A stretch of 64,000 nucleotides of DNA. It comes from Pseudomonadota bacterium. GTDB taxonomy: Bacteria > Pseudomonadota > Alphaproteobacteria > UBA9655. The notes beneath the pieces were generated by a model. The model searched no databases and was not told the DNA's origin. It saw only the letters and a program-made list of their open reading frames with translations. The stretch covers positions 62,001 through 126,000 of the forward strand of contig JAFECQ010000003.1 in NCBI GenBank assembly GCA_018242065.1. Reading direction: 5' to 3'. How positions within the stretch are numbered: the first letter of the stretch is position 1; every line of letters begins with the position of its first letter. This document shows positions 19,274 to 25,825 of this stretch, piece by piece. Both the position numbers and the translations under genes were made by a program.

Positions 19274-19429
19274 GGTCCCGGGTATTAAGAAAAGCATATG
19301 CTCACTTCGTTCGCCGAGCTTTTCTAAATCCCGGGATGACGTGGCCTCTAATACTAGAAAAAGTCGTCATCCCGGGAGCAAGAAAATCTTGCTCTCTTGA
19401 GAGCTTAGATTTTCTTGCTACCCGGGACC
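19274..19429. repeat. Head-to-head pair of CCCGGG palindromic repeats
   Basis: Two units of about 65 bp in opposite orientation: 19274-19341 (GGTCCCGGGTA to CCCGGGATGACG) and 19365-19429 (CGTCATCCCGGGA to TACCCGGGACC). Each unit also folds on itself (AAGAAAAGC with GCTTTTCT; AAGAAAATC with GATTTTCTT). The same family occurs at 58138-58295. It fills the gap between convergent genes and may act as a bidirectional terminator. Confidence 0.8.
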
Positions 19430-19491
19430 TAAATAAAGTTGATTAAACCTCACCCCCACTTAAAGCAGGGGCGAGGGAAGGATAGAAGTAG

Positions 19492-20022
19492 TTATCTTCT
19501 GCTCTTACGTTTTCCAATGAAAGGCGAACGGTTTTGAGAAGTTTGACTTTTAGATAATCTAATTGGTGGAGGGGGTGGCGTCTTACTTGCCTTAGCCATT
19601 TCTTCAGAAAGGGCTTGTTGCGTTGTAGACGTTGGTACTATTCTTGACGCTTGTACATGTGGAACAGTACCTATTTTCCTTCTTCCATGATACACATCTC
19701 TTTGAACAACCGTATTGATTTTGCTTGTTCCGTTGCCGATGTCAGTAACTTCAAAGTTACGTTGAACTGGAGCTACAGCTCTTTGTCTTGCAGCCCGTCG
19801 TGAAGATGAGCTTGAGCGAGAAGCTTTACGCGTAGCTCTTCGATTTTTACGTGCTTCTGCGACTTTTCTATCTGCTCTTTGCTTTCTTGCTACAGCCTTA
19901 CGATACTTCGCATCAGCTTTTTCAGAGTCTTTGTGGCGTTGAGAACGTCTTGCGTCGACATCTCCCGTCCAAAGGACACTTAATCCAATAATAAGAAAAA
20001 AAAGTTTTTTGATACTTAACAT
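19492..20022 (-). CDS. Arg/Lys-rich secreted protein
   Basis: Unknown. The 176-residue product has a signal peptide (LSIKKLFFLIIGLSVLWTGDVDA, cleavage near 25). An extremely basic segment follows at residues 26-90, rich in RR, RK and Ser/Ala (for example KNRRATRKASRSSSSSRR). The C-terminal third has a Pro-rich stretch (TPPPPPIRLSKS) and ends GKRKSRR. The composition recalls nucleic-acid-binding tails of histone H1 type. Its N-terminus and layout match the next upstream gene (20059-20718), so the two are probably diverged duplicates. No enzymatic motif. Confidence 0.6.
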   Translation of the reverse strand: MLSIKKLFFLIIGLSVLWTGDVDARRSQRHKDSEKADAKYRKAVARKQRADRKVAEARKNRRATRKASRSSSSSRRAARQRAVAPVQRNFEVTDIGNGTSKINTVVQRDVYHGRRKIGTVPHVQASRIVPTSTTQQALSEEMAKASKTPPPPPIRLSKSQTSQNRSPFIGKRKSRR

Positions 20023-20058
20023 AGGTCTCTCCTTTTAATGTTATTTAAACAAAATAAA

Positions 20059-20718
20059 TTACCCTTGATATCCATAGCGATTTACCAAAAACTGGCGAAA
20101 TCTTTGAGTGGTTCCAGGTGGAATAAGTGTAGGATGCTTTTTTTCTTTTGCTGCAAGCGTATTTAAAGCGGACTTAAGCTGATTATGTGTAACGACAAGT
20201 CCACCCTCACGCGTTTCTGGAATTCCTTCTTCGCGAGCTAATTGTATAGCAGAAGCTCTAACCTCTGGAGGAAGGTCCGTTGGCTTTAAAGTATAAACGC
20301 GCGGTGCAACTTTCTTATTTGGAGTTGCGCGAGATTTTGAGACTTGCTTTGGCTGAGATTCTGGTTTTTTTACGCTACGAGCAGCACGTTTGGAAACAGG
20401 TTGAGGCTGTGGTTTGCTAACGTTGCGAGCGCGCTTGGAGGCAGGAGATGCTTTCCTTCTGTTTGTTCTGGCTTCCCGACTTTTTTGGAGTTGAGCTTTT
20501 TTCCTGTTTGCTCTGGCTTCTCGTCTCTTTTGAAGTTGGGCTTTTCTCCTGTTTGCCCTATCTTCTCGTCTCTTTTGTCTCGCTTTTTGGAGTTGTGCTT
20601 TTCTTGCGATTCGGGTGGACTCTACTTCAGGATTACTGGTTCTCTTTGCGAAAACTTCTCCACTAAAAATGAAACTTATAACAATCAGTAGTGCATATAT
20701 TTTTTTAATGACCATCAT
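20059..20718 (-). CDS. Arg/Lys-rich secreted protein with 15-residue tandem repeats
   Basis: Unknown. The 219 residues start with a signal peptide (VIKKIYALLIVISFIFSGEVFA). Tandem units of 15 residues follow, of the type KAQLQKRREARANRK (residues about 40-90), encoded by 45-bp DNA repeats around 20460-20605. A basic Ser/Pro/Lys linker comes next, then a more ordered C-terminal part (about 140-219: LPPEVRASAIQLAREEGIPE and TTQRFRQFLVNRYGYQG). It is 36 bp upstream of the other basic secreted gene, likely the same operon. The AT-rich region 20719-20836 holds its promoter. Confidence 0.6.
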   Translation of the reverse strand: MMVIKKIYALLIVISFIFSGEVFAKRTSNPEVESTRIARKAQLQKARQKRREDRANRRKAQLQKRREARANRKKAQLQKSREARTNRRKASPASKRARNVSKPQPQPVSKRAARSVKKPESQPKQVSKSRATPNKKVAPRVYTLKPTDLPPEVRASAIQLAREEGIPETREGGLVVTHNQLKSALNTLAAKEKKHPTLIPPGTTQRFRQFLVNRYGYQG

Positions 20719-20836
20719 TTAAATTCTCCTTGATGAGATAACACTCAAAAGTCAAAAAATATTAAATATAACGTTTTTGACCTTTTTACTTCATTCCAAT
20801 TAAAACATCATAAGAATGGAGTCAATCTTTTTCTCC

Positions 20837-22036
20837 TTAAGAAAAAGACTTTTTTTGTCCAAGAAGTTCTTCATAAACACTGAGTGTTTTAGAAAACATA
20901 ATATCCCTTGAAAAATGCTGCTCTATATAAATGCGGCCGCTTTTCCCCATCTTTTCTATTTTTGAAGGAGAGAGGTCTAAAGCCTTATCTAAAGCTTCTG
21001 CCAAAATCCCTGGGTTTCCTGGAGGCGTAAGCCAACCTGTTTTTCCGTTTTGTATAACTTCCTGTGCGGCCCCATGATCAGAAGCAATAATAGGCTTTCT
21101 CATGGCTTGTGCTTCGGCCATCAATCTTCCAAACCCTTCTGGCACAAGAGAAGGGCACACAATTAAGTCAGCGAGTTGATAAGCAACTGCAATGTCAGAG
21201 AAATGGGAAAACCACCTGACGCGCCCACCCAGATCCAGCGAAGCAGCAAAACTCAATAAATTATCTTTATAGGATTCATGTCCTTGAGCAGAGCCCACCA
21301 AAACGGCTGTTATATCCGTGTGTTTCATAAGGGAAAGAGCTTCAATCAGTATATCTTGTCCTTTTGTTTTGCTGATTCTTCCCGGTATAAGAAGAATACG
21401 CTTATTTGGAGGGAGTTCCCAACTTTTGCGTAAATGTTGAACACGTTCCTCAGAAATTGAGGTGGGGTCAAAATAATTTAAATCGATTCCACGTTGGATA
21501 AGGCGCAATTTTGAAGAATCAAACCAAGCATAGTCGCTATATGTTTTGATTAAATGATTGAAAATAAATTGTGAAATAGCAATAACGCGATCCCCTCTTG
21601 CCATAACAGAGTTGTAGAATGTCTTTAAGAACGAGTTTGAATTATAAGCCGCGTGATAGGTTGTCACGAAAGGGATACCAAGAGCACGAGTGGCTTTATA
21701 GGCACTCCAAGCAGGGGCACGTGATCTGACATGAACAAGATCTATTTTTTCTTTGAGAATCAGTTCTTTTAAGGCTTTTATATTTTTTGAAATACGAAAA
21801 GGATTTTTGGTATCAAGGGGGAGATTTATAAGTTCAATATTTTGCGCGCGAGGATCATTGGTCATTTCCCCTACGTTTGAGGCAATCAAAGACCTTCCTC
21901 CTGCGCTCAAAATAGCGTTACCTATCTCAAGAGCTTCAATTTCAACGCCGCCGCTTCTAAGTGCAGGAATGACTTGCAAGATTGTAGGGCTCGTATTAAA
22001 TGAGCGATGAGAAAACCCATTTACAAAGGTTGACAA
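20837..22036 (-). CDS. Glycosyltransferase family 4 (GT-B)
   Basis: Predicted retaining sugar transferase acting at the cytoplasmic face in envelope polysaccharide or LPS synthesis. The product of about 399 residues has the N-terminal fold opening ILQVIPALRSGGVEIEALEI and the C-terminal nucleotide-sugar site: LIPGRISKTKGQDILIEAL, AVLVGSAQGHE, and the EX7E motif in PEGFGRLMAEAQAMRKPIIASDHGAAQEVI. The frame opens with a TTG at 22036, whose last base is also the first base of the divergent hydrolase ATG. No better ATG exists upstream of the conserved IPALRSGG. Sugar and acceptor unknown. Confidence 0.88.
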   Translation of the reverse strand: MSTFVNGFSHRSFNTSPTILQVIPALRSGGVEIEALEIGNAILSAGGRSLIASNVGEMTNDPRAQNIELINLPLDTKNPFRISKNIKALKELILKEKIDLVHVRSRAPAWSAYKATRALGIPFVTTYHAAYNSNSFLKTFYNSVMARGDRVIAISQFIFNHLIKTYSDYAWFDSSKLRLIQRGIDLNYFDPTSISEERVQHLRKSWELPPNKRILLIPGRISKTKGQDILIEALSLMKHTDITAVLVGSAQGHESYKDNLLSFAASLDLGGRVRWFSHFSDIAVAYQLADLIVCPSLVPEGFGRLMAEAQAMRKPIIASDHGAAQEVIQNGKTGWLTPPGNPGILAEALDKALDLSPSKIEKMGKSGRIYIEQHFSRDIMFSKTLSVYEELLGQKKSFS

Positions 22037-22830
22037 TGAATCACTCCCTTTCCGTTAATTCCCATGACTTCTCAAAGCTTAAGAGGGGAACTTCAGATTT
22101 TATAGCTTATAATCGTTTTGATAAAAAGAATAAAACGCTCCCCGAGGTGCTTTTCTTAGGTGGATTCAAATCTGATATGAACGGCACCAAAGCTACTTTT
22201 TTAGAAAATGTGTGCGAGAAACGAGGGCAAACTTATACACGTTTTGATTATTTTGGGCATGGTTTTTCTTCAGGTGTTTTTGAAGAAGGGACAATTGGAT
22301 GCTGGCTTTCCGATGCTCTTGCGCTAATTGATGAAATCACAACGGGGCCTCTTATTCTTATTGGGTCAAGCATGGGGGCGTGGTTGATGATTCTTGCGGC
22401 TCTTGCGCGTCCTGCGCGAGTTCAGGCTCTTATCGGTATAGCAGCAGCGCCTGATTTTACAGAAGAACTTATATGGGCAGCATTAAATGATACACAGCAA
22501 AAGGAATTTATTCGTCAGGGGATTTTTCATACAGCGTCGCAGTATGAAAAGAAAGGGTTTCCCATAACTCTTCAGCTTATTGAAGAGGGCAGGCATCATC
22601 TTGTACTTCCCAAAGCGATTGATATTCATTGCCCAGTCCATCTTGTGCATGGCCTCGCAGATAAAGATGTTCCATGGTCGCTCTCACGTCGCCTTGCGCG
22701 TCGTATCAAAAGCTCCGAAGTTACCTTGACACTTATTAAAGATGGAGATCATCGTTTGAGTACGCCACAAGCTTTAAGCCGGCTTGCGTCTCTTTTAAGT
22801 GAAGTTAGCCATTTGAAAACAATTAATTGA
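22036..22830 (+). CDS. Alpha/beta hydrolase
   Basis: Serine hydrolase of the carboxylesterase/prolyl-oligopeptidase-like type. The ATG at 22036 gives 264 residues (MNHSLSVNSHDFSKLKRGTSD). Visible: EVLFLGGFKSDMNGTKA (oxyanion strand), nucleophile Ser in LIGSSMGAWL (about residue 117), the acid in VHGLADKDVPW and the catalytic His in IKDGDHRLS. No signal peptide. It is divergent from the glycosyltransferase gene with overlapping starts and ends just before tRNA-Ser. Substrate unknown. Confidence 0.88.
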   Translation: MNHSLSVNSHDFSKLKRGTSDFIAYNRFDKKNKTLPEVLFLGGFKSDMNGTKATFLENVCEKRGQTYTRFDYFGHGFSSGVFEEGTIGCWLSDALALIDEITTGPLILIGSSMGAWLMILAALARPARVQALIGIAAAPDFTEELIWAALNDTQQKEFIRQGIFHTASQYEKKGFPITLQLIEEGRHHLVLPKAIDIHCPVHLVHGLADKDVPWSLSRRLARRIKSSEVTLTLIKDGDHRLSTPQALSRLASLLSEVSHLKTIN

Positions 22831-22871
22831 CAGAAACCTGTAAGCTCAGTAAGAAAATAAGGCATACTCGT

Positions 22872-22963
22872 GGAGGGGTGGCCGAGCGGCTGAAGGCGGC
22901 GGTTTGCTAAACCGTTATACGGGTTAAACCGTATCGTGGGTTCGAATCCCATCCCCTCCGCCA
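22872..22963 (+). tRNA. tRNA-Ser (anticodon GCT), with encoded CCA
   Basis: Acceptor arms GGAGGGG (22872-22878) and CCCCTCC (22953-22959), discriminator G and CCA. D-arm region GGCCGAGCGGC, anticodon loop TTGCTAA with GCT, a long class II variable arm (around 22918-22935) and T loop TTCGAAT. The 3' portion from 22902 is repeated at 46722-46783, marking this gene as the integration site of the downstream element. Confidence 0.96.
22902..22963 (+). other. Left attachment site (attL) within tRNA-Ser
   Basis: The 20-bp block GTTTGCTAAACCGTTATACG (22902-22921) covers the anticodon loop and stem and is identical at 46722-46741. The following 9 bp of the variable arm differ (six mismatches), then 33 bp to the CCA are identical. 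Crossover by tyrosine integrases in tRNA genes is often at the anticodon loop, so the exchange probably took place in the 20-bp block. Confidence 0.8.
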
Positions 22964-23008
22964 GTTTTAAGGGTTTTCTGATAAGAAATTTTCTCCTTAA
23001 AATGGTTC

Positions 23009-23032
23009 CATGGGACACTCATGGGACACTAG
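23009..23032 (+). repeat. Paired TGGGACA motifs, putative integrase arm site, left end
   Basis: TGGGACA at 23011-23017 and 23022-23028, spaced 11 bp. The same pair with the same spacing occurs at the right end (46588-46605) and, inverted, at 23122-23139. Confidence 0.6.
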
Positions 23033-23121
23033 AGAATAACAAAAGACATCTGATGAGAATCGTTGGTGGTCCTCTGCTCGTTCTTAAATCACAGGGCTTT
23101 TTCTCTTAAGTTTCTGCAAAC

Positions 23122-23139
23122 TGTCCCATTGTTGTCCCA
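23122..23139 (-). repeat. Inverted pair of TGGGACA motifs upstream of the integrase
   Basis: TGTCCCA at 23122-23128 and 23133-23139, an 11-bp spaced pair in the opposite orientation to the left-end pair. It lies 126 bp before the integrase start and could bind integrase and regulate its promoter. Confidence 0.55.
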
Positions 23140-23264
23140 TGCCACAGTAGAAATAATATACTTTGCCATTTTCCTGCGAAAATATAAAACTGTCTAACGG
23201 TTTGAGGCCTGTTGTCATTGTTTATGTTTCGCTATAGACTCTTCTCATCAACAATGGATGAACT

Positions 23265-24344
23265 ATGGCTACGATCGAAACACGACGCACTGCTGATGGA
23301 ACAACAGGATATAGAGCGAAGGTTCGGCTGAAGGGATTTCCCTCCCAATCGGCTACGTTTGAACGCAAGACAGATGCTAAGGAATGGGCGAAGCAAACAG
23401 AATCCAGCATACGAGAAGGCAGATACTTTAAGACTGCAGAAGCTAAGAAGCATACGATTGCTGATTTTATTGATCGGTATCTTCATGAGATTGAAAAAAA
23501 GAACCCTAAGCGTTTTTTGGATGTCAAAAAGCTATTGAATTGGTGGAAGAAGGAGATTGGCACCTATCTTTTGTCTGATCTCACGAGGGCTCTTATTATC
23601 GAACAGCGAGATAAGCTTCTAAACTCTACAGGCAGGAATGGTTCTAAGAGGAGTAATACTGCACACCGTAGCCCTGCTACTGTTAATCGATATATGATGG
23701 CCTTAGGCCATGCTCTCACTATAGCGACCAATGAATGGGAATGGATCGAGGAGAATCCTATGAGGAAGATCTCTAACCTTCCTGAACCAAGGGGCCGCAT
23801 TCGTTGCCTAAGCGACGAGGAACGAGAGCGACTTTTAGAAGCCTGCAAAGCATCAGTTAATCCTTACCTTCATACGCTCGTTGTTTTGGCTTTAAGTACA
23901 GGAGCGCGATATGGAGAGCTTATTAAGTTACGTTGGAACGATATAGACTGGGATCGCAAGGTCATTACCTTGCATGATACAAAAAACAAAGAACGGCGTC
24001 TTTTACCTTTAATGCACTATGCTCTTGAGTTGATGGAAGTTCACCACAAAACCAGAAACATAAGTTCAGACTTAGTTTTTCCTTCTCCTTCCAACCGCAT
24101 GAGACCTTGGAATAGCCGTACTTCCTGGGTATCAGTTTTAAAGAAAGCCAATATCGACAATTTTCGGTTTCATGACCTCCGTCATAGTTGTGCGAGCTAT
24201 TTGGCTATGAATGGAGCCTCACTTGCTGAAATTGCGGAGGTATTGGGCCACAAGACTCTTCAGATGGTAAAACGCTACACCCATCTCAGCGAAGCCCACA
24301 CAGCTAAAGTTGTCCAAAGCATGAATGAAAGGATCTTTGGGTGA
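23265..24344 (+). CDS. int: Tyrosine recombinase (phage-type integrase)
   Basis: Site-specific recombinase for insertion and excision at tRNA-Ser. The 359 residues comprise an N-terminal arm-binding domain (about 1-60, GYRAKVRLKGFPSQSATFERK), a SAM-like core-binding domain (about 65-165) and a catalytic domain. Catalytic residues: Arg in STGARYGEL (about 215), HxxR in FHDLRHSC (about 303-306), His in LGHKT (about 327) and Tyr in VKRYTHLSE (about 337). It reads inward from attL. Its stop overlaps the GTG of the next gene (GTGA). Confidence 0.95.
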   Translation: MATIETRRTADGTTGYRAKVRLKGFPSQSATFERKTDAKEWAKQTESSIREGRYFKTAEAKKHTIADFIDRYLHEIEKKNPKRFLDVKKLLNWWKKEIGTYLLSDLTRALIIEQRDKLLNSTGRNGSKRSNTAHRSPATVNRYMMALGHALTIATNEWEWIEENPMRKISNLPEPRGRIRCLSDEERERLLEACKASVNPYLHTLVVLALSTGARYGELIKLRWNDIDWDRKVITLHDTKNKERRLLPLMHYALELMEVHHKTRNISSDLVFPSPSNRMRPWNSRTSWVSVLKKANIDNFRFHDLRHSCASYLAMNGASLAEIAEVLGHKTLQMVKRYTHLSEAHTAKVVQSMNERIFG

Positions 24345-25414
24345 TTAACTCTATTGCACGAAAAATAAAAGAGCAAGACGTAGATTCTTCCATAAACTGG
24401 CTGCGTGACAATACACGCTTAAATGTTAGACAGGGTTTGATGCATATAACTTCCCTTAACAGTCTATATGGGCCGCACTATGATAGCCAAATAGGTTACC
24501 TAAAAAGTAAGCTGTTGGGAGAGGTAATGTTTGCGGAGAGCTTATTTACCATTAGAGAAGGTAATGTAATTGTAGATGATGTTGTCACAATTGATGCGAG
24601 TAATTTCGAGCCTGATATATTTGATCATCATATCACATCACGTCCTCATTTTGTAAAAATGATTTATCAAGCTATGTCATATTTCCCAATCTCACTTTAC
24701 GAGGCCTATAAAGAAGTCACTGGGGAGAATTTAAGATTAGACTCTCTTTCCGAGGTAAGAGAATTTTATAAAAGTTGTTCCGAATTCGACTCATGGACCG
24801 GTCACCAGCTTTGTGCTTATATCAGTCATTGCGATCCCGAAGCTGTGGATTTCATATCAAAGAATCCGCAAGCCTTAGATCATATGCCCGACACTCGAAA
24901 AGCAAGAGATTTCATGCTAGATAATCCAGAAAAATTGCTCCCTATGAGACTTTCTTCTATCTTTCCGAGAGCAGATCTTTACCAAAAGAACTTGACCTTG
25001 GTGAAAGCTGCTATTCTTGGAAAGGTTTTTGAGTTTATCCATCATGATCGTGAAAATTGGGAACAAAGTACTCTAAAGCCTCAAAAAGGGTTGGAATGGG
25101 CAAAGAAGAAAGGAATTGGTTATCATCCTGTCCTTGAGGAGTATCTTTTCACTTCATATATAGAACCAGGGATTTCTTCGCCTGCGACTTCTTCGGGATA
25201 TACAACTCCCTACTTAGAGATGATGGGAGAAGTGATAAGGGAGCTGGAGATTTCAAGGGAGAATCAGGGCAAAAAAGAAGCCATAGCCGCTTTGTTTGCA
25301 AAAAAACTAGCTGATCATAAGCTCACTCCCCCCAGCCAAAAACTAGCTGATGCTATGGCAACTTTGGTACGCTTGCCCGAATCGCAACAAGGACGAGCCA
25401 AAACCAAGGGGTGA
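24341..25414 (+). CDS. Unknown protein coupled to the integrase
   Basis: Not recognised. The 357 residues have no signal peptide or membrane helix and look globular and mostly helical (for example LNSLYGPHYDSQIGYLKSK, MIYQAMSYFPISLYEAYKE). A Ser/Gly-rich linker (SSPATSSGYTTP, about 285-296) comes before a charged C-terminal tail. It starts with GTG overlapping the integrase stop, so it is translationally coupled and may be a recombination or regulatory partner. A stem-loop follows at 25468-25486. Confidence 0.55.
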   Translation: MINSIARKIKEQDVDSSINWLRDNTRLNVRQGLMHITSLNSLYGPHYDSQIGYLKSKLLGEVMFAESLFTIREGNVIVDDVVTIDASNFEPDIFDHHITSRPHFVKMIYQAMSYFPISLYEAYKEVTGENLRLDSLSEVREFYKSCSEFDSWTGHQLCAYISHCDPEAVDFISKNPQALDHMPDTRKARDFMLDNPEKLLPMRLSSIFPRADLYQKNLTLVKAAILGKVFEFIHHDRENWEQSTLKPQKGLEWAKKKGIGYHPVLEEYLFTSYIEPGISSPATSSGYTTPYLEMMGEVIRELEISRENQGKKEAIAALFAKKLADHKLTPPSQKLADAMATLVRLPESQQGRAKTKG

Positions 25415-25465
25415 CCCCATCGAAAGTCGGCTCTTTATATCTTATTGAATTTACTTGTATTTATA

Positions 25466-25490
25466 ATGGGGGAATGGGTTTCCCCCTTTA
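25466..25490 (+). terminator. Stem-loop terminator after the integration operon
   Basis: Arms GGGGGAA (25468-25474) and TTCCCCC (25480-25486) with a 5-nt loop, followed by TTT. It separates the int operon from the replication genes. Confidence 0.55.
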
Positions 25491-25591
25491 GCCTTGACCC
25501 CATTTACGATTTTTTTCCTCTCAGAATTCACGTTTACTCCATGAGAAAGCAGCAATAGGGCTGCCTCTTATACCTTAAAGGAGTAAAAAGA

Positions 25592-25825
25592 ATGCAGATT
25601 CATAACGACTCTATACAACCCTCAATAAGCGTAGACGATTTTGTCACCATCAGACAACTCACCACGAGTAACCCAGCCTTCACAGAAGGAGGAATTCGAG
25701 CCCTTATTTTTCGTTCAAAAAGCAACGGATTCGACAGCTGTATCCGTCGGATAGGGCGAAAGATCCTAATCTCTAAAAGTGCCTTTTCTCGCTGGATTGA
25801 GGATCAAAATGGAGACGTGCAATAA
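25592..25825 (+). CDS. Small helix-turn-helix protein (excisionase/AlpA-like)
   Basis: The 77-residue product (FVTIRQLTTSNPAFTEGGIRALIFRSKSNG ... RRIGRKILISKSAFSRWIE, shown in parts) has the layout of short Xis/AlpA-type winged HTH proteins: a target-reading helix followed by an IGRKILI hairpin and a final helix. Such genes commonly precede Toprim/DUF3987 proteins in integrative elements. It overlaps the next gene by 1 bp (TAATG) and has a GGAG site 10 bp upstream. It may control excision or the replication operon. Confidence 0.65.
   Translation: MQIHNDSIQPSISVDDFVTIRQLTTSNPAFTEGGIRALIFRSKSNGFDSCIRRIGRKILISKSAFSRWIEDQNGDVQ

Noticed and set aside
20344-20691. Forward open frames rich in Phe/Leu/Ser
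   Set aside because: Antisense of the Lys/Arg-rich repeats; the signal peptide and gene layout support the reverse strand.
22749-23018. Reverse open frame of 89 codons over tRNA-Ser
   Set aside because: Its GMGFEPTIRF-type peptide is the known artefact of translating the antisense of tRNA-Ser; no ribosome site or family.
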